A stretch of DNA of 44,307 nt, from contig NZ_JXLA01000033.1 in the NCBI RefSeq assembly GCF_001886185.1, forward strand, positions 1 through 44,307, in the 5' to 3' direction. Shown here one piece after another: positions 24,210-32,305 of the stretch. A program made the translations under genes and the position numbers. Positions within the stretch are counted from its first letter, which is position 1; every line of letters starts with the position of its first letter. Under the pieces are notes generated by a model. It searched no databases and was not told the DNA's origin. It was given only the letters and a program-made list of their open reading frames with translations. Origin of the DNA: Enterococcus raffinosus (GTDB lineage: Bacteria > Bacillota > Bacilli > Lactobacillales > Enterococcaceae).

Positions 24210-26067
24210 AATAAATTATCAAGAGATCGCTAAAAAACTTGTTGCAGTCGTAGGAGAAGACAATATTGTCTCTGCTACGCACTGCGCGACGCGTTTACGG
24301 TTGCAGGTAAAAGATCGCAAGGCCATTGATGACAGTCAGGTGGAACAAGTCGAAGAAGTTAAAGGAGTCTTTTATAATGCCGGGCAGTATCAGATTATTT
24401 TGGGCACGGGAGTCGTGAATAAAGTCTATGATGCCCTGCAGTCACTGTACGCATTTGACGAAGTATCGAAGGATCAAATGGCGAAGGATGATTCGTCTCC
24501 GCTGCAGCGAGCCGTTAGAAATATCGCGGATATTTTTGTTCCCATCATCCCGATTCTTGGTGCGACCGGTCTATTCCTTGGATTGAAGGGAGTATTGTTT
24601 AATGAAACCGTTCTAAATGTGATGGGGTTAACGCCCGATAGTGTTCCAGAATGGTTGAGTGCCTCTGTCACTGTTTTGACGGACACCGCGTTTGGCTTTT
24701 TAACCGCTTTTATCTGCTGGTCAGCCTTCAAGAAGTTAGGCGGACTGCCAATTATTGGATTCTTGATCGGGTTGATGCTGGTTTCTCCAGCGTTGCCAAA
24801 TGCATACGCAGTGGCAGGGGGAACGGCGGAACCAATTATGGCTTTTGGAATGATCCCGCTAGTCGGTTATCAAGGCTCGATTCTAACGGCGTTGATAACC
24901 GGGATGATCGGTGCGACGTTGGAGAAAAAATTACGGAAAATCATGCCGAATGCGATGGATTTAATTTTTACACCATTTTTAGTGATTCTTGTCTCCGTAT
25001 TTGTCGCGTTGTTTGTCTTAGGCCCCATCGTTCATGCTTTTGAAGGTCAGGCGGTCAAGGTCATTGAGTTGTTCTTGCATCTGCCATTTAGTATTGGTGG
25101 TTTAATCATTGGGTTCCTGTATCCGATTGCGGTAATGACAGGGATGCACCATATGTTCATTATGATTGAGACCTCGTTAATTGCTTCAACTGGCTTTAAT
25201 CCGCTGATCACTGTTTGTGCAATGTATGGCTTTGCGAATGCGGCGGTCTGTTTGGCGATTGCTTTAAGGACAAAAAGTGCTTCAGTGAAAACAGCAGGTA
25301 TCTCGGCAACCATTACCCAAATGCTAGGAGTAAGCGAGCCAGCTTTATTCGGTGTCGTGATGCGCACGGGAATGAAAGCGATCTTAGTCATGTTAGGTAG
25401 TTCTGCCGTTGGCGGTATGGTTCTCTCGCTATTAGGCGTTCAAGCGAATAGCTACGGTTTAGCTGTTTTGCTCTCACCTTTGATGTATATTTACGAACCT
25501 TATCAAGTAATTACTTATATAGTAGTGGGAGTCGCAACCTTCATTTTGGCCTTTGTGCTAACAAATCTATTCGTCATTAAAAAAAGTGAGACGATTGAGA
25601 AAGTGGCGAAAACTCAAGTAAGTGCTCAAAATGTTAAGGTATATTCACCGATCGAAGGCGAGATTATTCCAATCACGGAAGTCAATGACCAAGTGTTTGC
25701 CAGCAAAATGATGGGAGAAGGGTTTGCGGTCTTACCAAGTAATGGAACGATCAAAGCACCTATTTCTGGGATTGTAAAAATGATCGCACCAACGAAACAT
25801 GCTATCGGAATCGTGACGGATGACGGCATGGAATTATTGCTTCATCTAGGCATTGATACCGTTGAGTTAAATGGTGCTCCTTTCAATTTAACTATCAAAG
25901 AGGGCGAAATGATTCAACAAGGTCAAGTGATTGGAACGATTGATTTGAAAAGGATCGAGGAAAATGACAAAGATGCGACTGTGATGGTGGTGATCACTGA
26001 TTCGAAGAAAACGATTGCAGGATTGGAATACAATCAGGATTATGTGCAACCCATTTTAGGATCATAG
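24202..26067 (+). CDS. PTS alpha-glucoside/sucrose-type EIIBCA permease
   Basis: A 621-residue permease with EIIB-EIIC-EIIA order. The EIIB active cysteine is Cys28 (ATHCATRLRL), the EIIC domain (about 105-455) resembles the sucrose/trehalose branch (LQRAVRNIADIFVPIIPILGATGLFLGLKG, TGMHHMFIMIE), and the C-terminal EIIA has its active histidine at about residue 548 (ELLLHLGIDTVEL). The ATG at 24202 lies inside the end of the GH13 gene (ATGACTAA overlap) with AAAGGGTG upstream, so translation is coupled. Having its own EIIA makes it independent of the glucose EIIA. The substrate is probably the disaccharide cleaved by the GH13 enzyme. Confidence 0.92.
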   Translation: MTKINYQEIAKKLVAVVGEDNIVSATHCATRLRLQVKDRKAIDDSQVEQVEEVKGVFYNAGQYQIILGTGVVNKVYDALQSLYAFDEVSKDQMAKDDSSPLQRAVRNIADIFVPIIPILGATGLFLGLKGVLFNETVLNVMGLTPDSVPEWLSASVTVLTDTAFGFLTAFICWSAFKKLGGLPIIGFLIGLMLVSPALPNAYAVAGGTAEPIMAFGMIPLVGYQGSILTALITGMIGATLEKKLRKIMPNAMDLIFTPFLVILVSVFVALFVLGPIVHAFEGQAVKVIELFLHLPFSIGGLIIGFLYPIAVMTGMHHMFIMIETSLIASTGFNPLITVCAMYGFANAAVCLAIALRTKSASVKTAGISATITQMLGVSEPALFGVVMRTGMKAILVMLGSSAVGGMVLSLLGVQANSYGLAVLLSPLMYIYEPYQVITYIVVGVATFILAFVLTNLFVIKKSETIEKVAKTQVSAQNVKVYSPIEGEIIPITEVNDQVFASKMMGEGFAVLPSNGTIKAPISGIVKMIAPTKHAIGIVTDDGMELLLHLGIDTVELNGAPFNLTIKEGEMIQQGQVIGTIDLKRIEENDKDATVMVVITDSKKTIAGLEYNQDYVQPILGS

Positions 26068-26086
26068 AGACCTTATTGATGTAGAA

Positions 26087-26122
26087 AAGAAGCCCTTGTC
26101 TGCTTATGGACAAGGGCTTCTT
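26087..26122. terminator. Bidirectional terminator between convergent operons
   Basis: A perfect 14-bp stem (AAGAAGCCCTTGTC with GACAAGGGCTTCTT, 8-nt loop) with T-runs usable from both sides. Confidence 0.9.
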
Positions 26123-26136
26123 TTTTGAAAGCAATC

Positions 26137-26511
26137 TTACTCTTTGACTGCTGCTTCGTGTTGGCGTGTGTATTTGTCAATTTTTCGATCGATTTTTGAG
26201 AGATAGGCTTGTGTTTGGGCCAGTTGTTTTTCAACTTCTTTTTTATGCTCTGTAAAAAAATCAAGTCTTTTTTTATAAGTAGGATCGCCGTTCATTGACC
26301 ATTCAACAAATTGCTTTATTTCACTGAGCTGCATCCCGGTATCCTTTAAGCAAGTGATAATTGAAAGAAACTCTAAATCCTCATCTTTGAAATGACGTCT
26401 CCCGTTTTCATCCCGGGCAACAAAGGGAAGCAGACCCTTCTGATCATAAAATCTTAAGGTATAGGCACTGAGTCCCGTCTTTTTTGAAATCTCGCTGATT
26501 TTATACCCCAT
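26137..26511 (-). CDS. MerR family regulator with conserved Cys54 (AdhR/NmlR-like, second)
   Basis: A 124-residue MerR-type regulator with the winged helix at residues 1-70 (YKISEISKKTGLSAYTLRFYDQKGLLPF, then GRRHFKDEDLEFL) and a C-terminal coiled coil. Cys54 in IITCLKDTGM matches the conserved thiol of AdhR/NmlR regulators, which respond to aldehydes, quinones or nitrosative agents. It lies 54 bp downstream of the iron alcohol dehydrogenase on the same strand and has an AAAGGAG site. Its gene is therefore probably read from promoter site D, giving positive autoregulation. It is a paralogue, not a copy, of the regulator at 5975. Confidence 0.9.
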   Translation of the reverse strand: MGYKISEISKKTGLSAYTLRFYDQKGLLPFVARDENGRRHFKDEDLEFLSIITCLKDTGMQLSEIKQFVEWSMNGDPTYKKRLDFFTEHKKEVEKQLAQTQAYLSKIDRKIDKYTRQHEAAVKE

Positions 26512-26565
26512 TATTTTTTCTCCTTTTGAATCGTTTTCTTTTATTTTAACAGATGATTCCTCACA

Positions 26566-27744
26566 TTAGCGCGAACATTTTAGAATAGCGAAGACATCTG
26601 ATATGGTCAATTTTTTAACGATACCAATCGTCCCGTCTGACCGATAATCGCATTTTTCAGCCATTTCTTTTAAATCGACCTCTGTTGGCTCCAGTCCTAG
26701 TTCTTTTAAGGTAGTAGGCATATTGATGGCATGATAAAACTTTTCCATCGCGTGGATGCCTTTTAGTGCAGTTTCTTCAGCGCATTTACACGGAACGATT
26801 TCCATTACATTGACCGCGAATTGAACAAAGCGCTCGATCCGTTCTTTGTAAACATAGCGTGCCCAATTTGGCCAGACGACTGCTAATCCTGCGCCATGAG
26901 TCACACCATACATCCCACTTAATTCGTGCTCGATTTTATGGGTTGCAAAATCACCGCCATCTGTTCCGAAACCAGTCAAGCCATTATGTGAGAGACTGCT
27001 TGCCCACATGACTTCACTTCGAGCAGTTAAATTTTGCGGATCTCTCGTTAGAATCAAGGCATTTTTCATAACTACACGCAATAAACTTTCACTGATCCGA
27101 TCCGTGATCTCCATGTTCTCACCATGATTAAAATAGCGCTCCATCGTATGCATCATAATGTCTACACAACCAGCCGCGGTCTGATAATCTGATAAGGTCA
27201 GAGTCAATTTTGGATCCATGATACTAAAAAGTGGTCGACTCAAATCAGTATCACAGCTACGCTTTAAATTTCCCATTTCGTTCGTTATCACGGACCCGTT
27301 GCTCATCTCACTGCCCGCAGCGGAAATTGTTAAGATCGTTCCAATAGGAAGACAGGCTTCGGGTTTAGCGGTGGAACTGTAAAAGTCCCAAACATCTCGG
27401 TCATTTGCCACACCATAGCCGATTGCTTTTGCTGAATCGATTACACTACCGCCTCCAACAGCAAGAATGAAATCAACATTTTCCGCTTTAGCTAAAGCAA
27501 TCCCTTCATAAACGAGGGATAAGACAGGGTTGGGAACAACACCACCCAATTCTACAAATGGAATGGCATGTTTGTTTAGAGATTGTTTGATTTGATGGAT
27601 TAATCCTGAACGTAAGGCACTTTGTCCTCCGTAATGGATCAAGACTTTTTTAAAACCATAGTTAGCAATCACTTCACCAACCTGTTGTTCTGTATCTTCG
27701 CCAAAAATTACTTTGGTAGGGGCATAAAATTCCGTTTGATTCAT
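26566..27744 (-). CDS. Iron-containing alcohol dehydrogenase (butanol dehydrogenase type)
   Basis: A 392-residue group III alcohol dehydrogenase, reducing aldehydes to alcohols with NAD(P)H in the cytosol. The dinucleotide motif GGGSVIDSAKAIGYG is near residue 100. The metal histidines lie in DFATHKIEHELSGMYGVTHGAGLAVVWP. It most resembles NAD(P)H-dependent butanol dehydrogenases (YugJ/BdhA-like). I took ATG 27744, which follows AAAGGAGTGG; the longer frame to 27774 starts in the leader. The MerR-type promoter D precedes it and a MerR gene follows it, the same functional pairing as adhA with AdhR in Bacillus subtilis. Confidence 0.9.
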   Translation of the reverse strand: MNQTEFYAPTKVIFGEDTEQQVGEVIANYGFKKVLIHYGGQSALRSGLIHQIKQSLNKHAIPFVELGGVVPNPVLSLVYEGIALAKAENVDFILAVGGGSVIDSAKAIGYGVANDRDVWDFYSSTAKPEACLPIGTILTISAAGSEMSNGSVITNEMGNLKRSCDTDLSRPLFSIMDPKLTLTLSDYQTAAGCVDIMMHTMERYFNHGENMEITDRISESLLRVVMKNALILTRDPQNLTARSEVMWASSLSHNGLTGFGTDGGDFATHKIEHELSGMYGVTHGAGLAVVWPNWARYVYKERIERFVQFAVNVMEIVPCKCAEETALKGIHAMEKFYHAINMPTTLKELGLEPTEVDLKEMAEKCDYRSDGTIGIVKKLTISDVFAILKCSR

Positions 27745-27778
27745 CTGAACCACTCCTTTGTTTTCCTTGTACAAATTT

Positions 27779-27809
27779 AGCTTAGTACTTCGACTACACT
27801 CTAAGTCAA
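27779..27809 (-). promoter_or_regulatory. MerR-type promoter/operator, site D
   Basis: On the minus strand, -35 TTGACT (27809-27804) and -10 TAAGCT (27784-27779) are 19 bp apart, with the dyad ACTTAGAGTGTAGTCGAAGT in the spacer. Its half-sites differ from those of sites A-C and resemble site E. Confidence 0.7.
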
Positions 27810-27830
27810 CAGGAAAACTAAAAACGATTC

Positions 27831-27876
27831 GAAAAAACCTTATGTTGCCCGTTAATCGGCAAACATAAGGTTTTTA
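27831..27876 (-). terminator. Terminator of the 27885 gene
   Basis: On the minus strand a long stem (AACCTTATGTT and AACATAAGGTT plus GCC/GGC with a bulge) is followed by TTTTTT. Confidence 0.8.
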
Positions 27877-27884
27877 CAGGGTCA

Positions 27885-28304
27885 TTAACTTGCGGCTTGT
27901 TCTTTTTTCATTTGAGTGGTGGCAAGATAATAATCGGTGTAGGTCCAGCTGTTTCGTGGATGAAATTTTCCTATCTCTTCGGTTTCAAACTGTTCGATCA
28001 GCTGAAGTTGTTTTAACAGTCTTTTCTCGTCAATTAAGGCATAGGCATAGGGATCAATGAAGGAGACAAAATAGAATCTACTTTTTAATCGATTCAAATA
28101 ATGCAGTTCATTCATCAAGGGAAGACTTAATAGCAGAATATCACCAGTTAGTTCTTGATTAGCTTTTTCATCAAAAGGAACAACCGTTACTTGGATCGAA
28201 AGTTTTTCTTTTTCAGCAAGCTCTTTAAAACGATCTACTAGGGTATCGACAATTCTATTGCTCTGAGTTTCTCTGATAATGGTCAGTTTTTTCATTTTTG
28301 GCAT
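27885..28304 (-). CDS. Small protein of unknown function, possibly EIIB-fold without active cysteine
   Basis: A 139-residue soluble protein that I do not recognise with certainty. The start (KLTIIRETQSNRIVDTLVDRFKELAEKEKLSIQVTVVPF) and the DILLLSLPL stretch follow the beta-alpha-beta rhythm of lactose/cellobiose EIIB proteins, but the phosphorylated cysteine is absent (IRETQSN in its place). There is no signal peptide or membrane segment. ATG 28304 is preferred, with AAGGAAGAG upstream; the longer frame to 28349 begins too close to the transcription start. It has its own MerR-type promoter (site E), so it should be induced with the alcohol dehydrogenase. Confidence 0.6.
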   Translation of the reverse strand: MPKMKKLTIIRETQSNRIVDTLVDRFKELAEKEKLSIQVTVVPFDEKANQELTGDILLLSLPLMNELHYLNRLKSRFYFVSFIDPYAYALIDEKRLLKQLQLIEQFETEEIGKFHPRNSWTYTDYYLATTQMKKEQAAS

Positions 28305-28355
28305 CGTTCTCTTCCTTTCTACATACAGGAGAATCACTAGAAATAGCACAAAGTT

Positions 28356-28386
28356 ACCATAATACCTATACTACGCTCGAAGTCAA
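28356..28386 (-). promoter_or_regulatory. MerR-type promoter/operator, site E
   Basis: On the minus strand, -35 TTGACT (28386-28381) and -10 TATGGT (28361-28356) are 19 bp apart, with ACTTCGAGCGTAGTATAGGT in the spacer. It shares the TTGACTT-GAG-GTAGT pattern with site D. Confidence 0.65.
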
Positions 28387-28429
28387 TCAAAATGAATTGA
28401 GGGGTAAAAGAAAAGCGCCGGGCTGCTTC

Positions 28430-28457
28430 TTGAAATCATCATAGCAACTGATACAAT
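28430..28457 (+). promoter_or_regulatory. Promoter of the third RpiR gene
   Basis: -35 TTGAAA (28430-28435) and -10 TACAAT (28452-28457) are 16 bp apart, about 105 bp upstream of the start codon. It is divergent from site E. Confidence 0.5.
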
Positions 28458-28563
28458 GGTTTTAAATCCCTTTAAAATAAACAGAAACAGTGTTCCAAAA
28501 ACAATAGGAAAATGATTAATTTTTTTGAACGACCGTTTCATTAACGTTTAGGAGGAACTAAAG

Positions 28564-29439
28564 ATGCTTTTACAGGAAAGGTTAGAGACTCAACCCTTCA
28601 CTACTAGTGAAAAGCAGGTAGTGGATTATTTGCTTGAGCAGCAACGAAATATCCAAAATAAAACAACGGCAGAAATCGCCGCAGCTACCTTTTCATCGAA
28701 ATCTACGTTAGTCCGTATTGCTAAGAAGTTGAATTATAGCGGCTGGACGGCTTTAAAGGCAGACTTCCTCAATGAACTGGATTATTTAGAGAAGAGTGTT
28801 TCTTGTATCGACGCAAATTATCCCTTTACAAAAAGAGATTCGCTCATGACGATCGCCAACAAAATTGCTCGTTTGGAAATAGAATCCATTGAAGATACCC
28901 TTTCACTGATTACCCATGACGATTTACGCAAAGTTGTGGATATGATTGCTAAGTCCTCTGAAATCAATATTTTTGCAGCAAGTAATAATTTGCTAGTTGC
29001 TCAGGAATTTTCACATCAAATGAGTCGAATCAAAAGGGAAGTGAAAATCCATTCTATTCAAGGAGAAATATTGTTTAATGCTTATTTAGCCAAACAGGAT
29101 TCCTGTGGACTGATTATCACTTATTCCGGTGAAACCGGCAGTCTCAATCAGGTCGCCAAATTATTAGTTGAACAGAATATTCCAGTGATTACTATTACTA
29201 GTATGGGGGAGAATACGACCGCTCGTTACGCGGATGCAATCCTTCGACTGTGTACACGTGAAAAACTATATTCTAAGATTTCTACCTATTCCACGGATGC
29301 GGCAATCAATTATTTATTAAATGTCATATATTCCTGTGTATTCGCATTAGACTATGATGCCAATGTGGCATTAAAAATTGCTTCATCGAAAAAAATTGAA
29401 AATGATCGCTTTTCTGATTCCGAGATTCTTAGGGAGTAG
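28564..29439 (+). CDS. MurR/RpiR family transcriptional regulator (third of three)
   Basis: A 291-residue protein with HTH_6 at residues 1-77 (TTSEKQVVDYLLEQQ, SSKSTLVRIAKKLNYSGW) and a SIS domain (about 130-265, with INIFAASNNLLVA and GLIITYSGETGSL). The pattern closely follows the RpiR proteins at 846 and 6398. The ATG at 28564 follows TAGGAGGA. It is monocistronic with a strong terminator, is divergent from the MerR-controlled gene at 27885, and faces the glycyl-radical activase gene. The regulated operon is not obvious from position. Confidence 0.88.
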   Translation: MLLQERLETQPFTTSEKQVVDYLLEQQRNIQNKTTAEIAAATFSSKSTLVRIAKKLNYSGWTALKADFLNELDYLEKSVSCIDANYPFTKRDSLMTIANKIARLEIESIEDTLSLITHDDLRKVVDMIAKSSEINIFAASNNLLVAQEFSHQMSRIKREVKIHSIQGEILFNAYLAKQDSCGLIITYSGETGSLNQVAKLLVEQNIPVITITSMGENTTARYADAILRLCTREKLYSKISTYSTDAAINYLLNVIYSCVFALDYDANVALKIASSKKIENDRFSDSEILRE

Positions 29440-29456
29440 AACTTCATGATTAGATA

Positions 29457-29495
29457 AAAAGACCGAACTGCTCAGTAAGAACAGTTCGGTCTTTT
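29457..29495. terminator. Bidirectional terminator, RpiR and activase genes
   Basis: A perfect 13-bp stem (AAGACCGAACTG with CAGTTCGGTCTT) has A-run and T-run flanks. It touches the 3' end of the convergent activase gene. Confidence 0.85.
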
Positions 29496-30270
29496 AGTGT
29501 ACTTTACACGTTATTTGATAATTCTCTAAAATGGCTTTGAAATATTCCAAGTCCTCGGTATGCAATTGAGGAATATCTTGCATTTGATACGTGCGGTCCA
29601 AGGACGCATATTTTTTTTCGCCAAATTGGTGGAAGGGGAGAAGTTCGACTGTCGAGAGTCCCATTTGATTGAATAAGCTAGCGAATGCTTCAGCATTTTC
29701 TGGCCCATCGTTGTAACCAGGAATAACAGGAATTCGCACGACAAGATTCTGTTGTTGCTTCAAAGCCAAGGAAAGATTTTTTAAAATCGGCTTCAATGAA
29801 ACACCAGTACCGACCTTGTGCTGCTTTTCATCATGATGTTTAATATCGAAATACAGCAAGTCTACCTGTTCAATAAACGGAAGAAATACCTCAGGCTTGG
29901 CATAGCCAGTCGTTTCACTAGCAGTGTGGATATTCTTCGCTTTTAACTGGCGCAGCAGTTCCGTAGCAAACGCTGCTTGATACAAGACCTCCCCGCCGGA
30001 AAGTGTGACTCCACCTTCGGATTCTTCATAGAAAGCTTCATCCTTCATAACTTCGGTAATGATCGTATCCATTGTTTTGTATTCGCCCACTGTTGTATGG
30101 GTATTTTTTTGCGTATCCCACATTTGCTCAGGTTTGCCATTTTGAGATTCGGGGTTTGAGCACCAGTAACAACGCAAGGGGCATCCTTTGAAGAATACAA
30201 CCGTACGAATGCCAGGACCATCATGGATACTAAATTTTTGGATATTGAAAATACATGCTTGATCAGTCAT
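29494..30270 (-). CDS. Glycyl-radical enzyme activating protein (radical SAM)
   Basis: A 258-residue radical S-adenosylmethionine enzyme that installs the glycyl radical on its partner under anaerobic conditions. The FSIHDGPGIRT motif is followed by the 4Fe-4S cysteines Cys30, Cys34 and Cys37 (KGCPLRCYWCSNPES), then GGVTLSGGEVLYQ. There is no inserted ferredoxin-like 8-cysteine domain, so it is the short PflA-like form (about 250 residues). ATG 30270 follows GAGGAGGG. The partner is almost certainly the glycyl radical enzyme at 32306; the two genes are separated by DeoR, a broken GNAT gene and a VOC gene. Confidence 0.9.
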   Translation of the reverse strand: MTDQACIFNIQKFSIHDGPGIRTVVFFKGCPLRCYWCSNPESQNGKPEQMWDTQKNTHTTVGEYKTMDTIITEVMKDEAFYEESEGGVTLSGGEVLYQAAFATELLRQLKAKNIHTASETTGYAKPEVFLPFIEQVDLLYFDIKHHDEKQHKVGTGVSLKPILKNLSLALKQQQNLVVRIPVIPGYNDGPENAEAFASLFNQMGLSTVELLPFHQFGEKKYASLDRTYQMQDIPQLHTEDLEYFKAILENYQITCKVH

Positions 30271-30314
30271 CGAAAACCCTCCTCTAAGTCCCCTTGAGTG
30301 TAGCATATAAAATT

Positions 30315-30376
30315 GTCAACGTAAACAACAAATGTTACGTACGAAACTATAAGTGCTAGGAAAGTTGTTCGTTTAC
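30315..30376. promoter_or_regulatory. Divergent promoter region with putative DeoR operators
   Basis: Between the activase and DeoR genes, GTAAACAAC (30321-30329) and GTTGTTCGTTTAC (30364-30376) form an imperfect inverted pair about 34 bp apart. On the minus strand TTGTTG and TATGCT with an 18-bp spacer could serve the activase gene. The arrangement suggests control of both genes by the DeoR protein. Confidence 0.45.
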
Positions 30377-30428
30377 AAAAACTATGATAGTCTGATAAAA
30401 AGAATACAGGATAAATGGAGAAGAATAG

Positions 30429-31172
30429 ATGTCTAGAGAAGAAGAGATTCTTGCGATTGTCAGCAAGAAGAAAAAAATCGAGGTTAACCAGCTTTCGGAA
30501 TTATTAAATGTTTCGAAAGTAACGATTCGAAAGGATTTAGATAAATTAGAAGCTCGTGGGCTGCTTCACCGCCAGCATGGCTATGCACTACTGAATAATA
30601 CGGACGATATCAACTATCGGCTGGCTCAAAACTATGATCTGAAACGCAAGATTGCACTGGAGGCCAGTAAAATCGTTCATGACGGAGAAGTGATCATGAT
30701 CGAATCAGGATCGACCTGTGCATTATTAGCAGAAGAGCTTGCCTTTAATCGAAACGATATTACGATCATTACTAACTCTTGCTTTATCGCTTCCTATGTT
30801 CGTAAGGCGGAGTCGGTAAAGGTGATCTTAATTGGCGGCGAGTATCAAAAAGAATCCCAAGTCAATGTGGGGCCATTAGTTAAACAGGTGATCAATGAGT
30901 TTTACGTCGATAAATTATTTGTTGGAATTGACGGCTTTGATAAGCGCAGAGGCTTTACCGGAAGTGATATCACTCGCTGCGATACGACTCGTATGTTAGC
31001 AACAGCGGCAAACCAAACGATCGTTTTGACTGATTCTAGTAAATTTTCACAAAACGGGGTTGTTTCTGAGTTTGCCTTTAGTGAGGTCAGTAAGGTCTAT
31101 ACAGATGGAATGATTGAAGATGAGGCACGGAAATTTTTGCAAAAAGAAAATATTGAGGTATTTACGGTATAG
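30429..31172 (+). CDS. DeoR/GlpR family transcriptional regulator (first of three)
   Basis: A 247-residue DeoR-type repressor. The N-terminal HTH (about 5-58, KKKIEVNQLSELLNVSKVTIRKDLDKLEARGLL) ends with the family signature, and the C-terminal DeoRC domain (about 75-235) contains IESGSTCALLAEEL, LIGGEYQ and VLTDSSKF. These regulators bind phosphorylated sugars. It is divergent from the glycyl-radical activase gene and lies upstream of the glycyl radical enzyme, so it is the likely regulator of this anaerobic pathway. A terminator follows. Confidence 0.9.
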   Translation: MSREEEILAIVSKKKKIEVNQLSELLNVSKVTIRKDLDKLEARGLLHRQHGYALLNNTDDINYRLAQNYDLKRKIALEASKIVHDGEVIMIESGSTCALLAEELAFNRNDITIITNSCFIASYVRKAESVKVILIGGEYQKESQVNVGPLVKQVINEFYVDKLFVGIDGFDKRRGFTGSDITRCDTTRMLATAANQTIVLTDSSKFSQNGVVSEFAFSEVSKVYTDGMIEDEARKFLQKENIEVFTV

Positions 31173-31178
31173 TCATGG

Positions 31179-31213
31179 AAAATCAGTCAGAGTTTAATCT
31201 GGCTGATTTTTTC
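31179..31213 (+). terminator. Terminator of the DeoR gene
   Basis: AAAATCAGTCAGA and TCTGGCTGATTTT form a 13-bp stem with one G-U pair, followed by a T-run. Confidence 0.85.
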
Positions 31214-31258
31214 TTTTAGTAAAATGCTATACTATTAGAAAACTGGTGGTGACGAATT

Positions 31259-31678
31259 GTGAGAAACATTCGTTATGTACAAGATTCAGATCGCGCATTT
31301 TGGTATTCATTGGATCATGTGTTATCCCTAGAACAATTTGATCAAAAGGTTCGTAACAAGATGGGGTATGTCTTGCTCGTTGAAGGAATATCTGTGGGCT
31401 TGCTGCGATACAATCTTTTCTGGGACGAGCATCCATTTTGCACGATGCTGCATGTAAAGAACGAGTATCAAAGAAAGGGCTACGGTAGAGCGTTAATGGA
31501 TTTTTGGGAGAATGATATGCGAGATTCGGGATACAAACTACTTTTGACTTCTACCTAAGTGGATGAACAGGCGCAGCATTTTTATCGTAAGCTAGGCTAT
31601 CAAGAAGCAGGCAGTTTACTGATTACGGATCCTGAATTTCAGCAGCCGATGGAGATGTTTTTTATTAAAAATATTTAG
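31259..31678 (+). pseudogene. GNAT acetyltransferase with an internal stop codon
   Basis: The frame from GTG 31259 encodes an N-acyltransferase: RNIRYVQDSDRAFWYSLD, then the acetyl-CoA loop NEYQRKGYGRALMDFWE and LLLTST. A TAA at 31556-31558 interrupts it at codon 100. The same frame continues without a gap as VDEQAQHFYRKLGYQEAGSL and on to MEMFFIKNI and a TAG at 31676, which is the conserved C-terminal part of the family. One C-to-T change (CAA to TAA, giving STQVDEQA when reverted) would restore a 139-residue protein. The acetyl-CoA site remains, but the truncated form lacks the last strands. Confidence 0.8.
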
Positions 31679-31689
31679 GAGGAAAACAA

Positions 31690-32157
31690 ATGAACTATCA
31701 AGGAACACTGATCGCTGTGGAGAATATTGATAAGGCCAAAGAATTTTATCATTCTCTTTTAGGCTTGGAGGTGATGGTGGATGCGGGTGTACATGTTCAA
31801 ATGACGGGCGGGTTATCCCTACAGACTGTCAATACTTGGGCGGACTTCATCAATAAGAAGGAAACGGATGTCGTGCTTGAGAACAATGCCATTGAGTTAT
31901 ATTTTGAAACCGATGACATGGACGGTTTTGTTTCTATGTTAGAAGCGCGAGAGGATATCGTCTATCTGCATCCGTTAATAGAGCATGAATGGGGGCAAAG
32001 AGCGATCCGCTTCTATGATTTGGATAAGCACATTATTGAGGTGGCCGAGAGTATTGCGATGGTGGTCAAAGGCTTCATTGATTCTGGGCTTACGATTGAA
32101 GAGACCGCTGAGCGAACGGGTGTGGACGTTCAATACATCGAAAATATTTTGGACTAG
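31690..32157 (+). CDS. VOC family (glyoxalase/bleomycin-resistance-like) protein
   Basis: A 155-residue vicinal-oxygen-chelate protein. The first 120 residues form the beta-alpha-beta-beta-beta modules (GTLIAVENIDKAKEFYHSLLGLEV, WGQRAIRFYDLDKHIIEVAE). The C-terminal 35 residues (FIDSGLTIEETAERTGVDVQYIENIL) look like an added helix-turn-helix-like segment. VOC proteins include glyoxalase I and antibiotic-binding proteins; the metal-binding residues are not clear enough to call it a glyoxalase. It starts 11 bp after the broken GNAT gene with TTAGGAGGA, so the two were probably an operon. Confidence 0.82.
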   Translation: MNYQGTLIAVENIDKAKEFYHSLLGLEVMVDAGVHVQMTGGLSLQTVNTWADFINKKETDVVLENNAIELYFETDDMDGFVSMLEAREDIVYLHPLIEHEWGQRAIRFYDLDKHIIEVAESIAMVVKGFIDSGLTIEETAERTGVDVQYIENILD

Positions 32158-32162
32158 CTTAA

Positions 32163-32200
32163 AAAAAGAGATATTGCACGAATGTGCAATATCTCTTTTT
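32163..32200 (+). terminator. Terminator of the VOC gene
   Basis: A perfect stem of about 15 bp (AAAGAGATATTGCAC with GTGCAATATCTCTTT) has a GAAT loop and a T-run. Confidence 0.9.
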
Positions 32201-32204
32201 GAAT

Positions 32205-32254
32205 TGAAATCGTTTGAAGTTCTATTGACTGTGCGTCTATTCACATGCTATTAT
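32205..32254 (+). promoter_or_regulatory. Promoter and weak cre-like box of the glycyl radical enzyme gene
   Basis: TTGACT (32225-32230) and TATTAT (32249-32254) are 18 bp apart. Just upstream TGAAATCGTTTGAA (32205-32218) is a weak cre-like match with two deviations. Confidence 0.5.
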
Positions 32255-32305
32255 AATTACGAAAGAAGATTGATTTAGTTTCGAATGAAAATGGAGGGTG
32301 TAATC

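Noticed and set aside
24651-25043. A 130-codon open frame inside the second EIIBCA gene
   Set aside because: It is an out-of-frame shadow of the permease coding sequence, has no ribosome binding site and gives a low-complexity, basic product.
29496-29510. A sequence resembling the MerR dyad (AGTGTACTTTACACG)
   Set aside because: It is the end of the activase coding region (codons for Cys-Lys-Val-His-stop on the minus strand), with no suitable -35/-10 and no gene start nearby.
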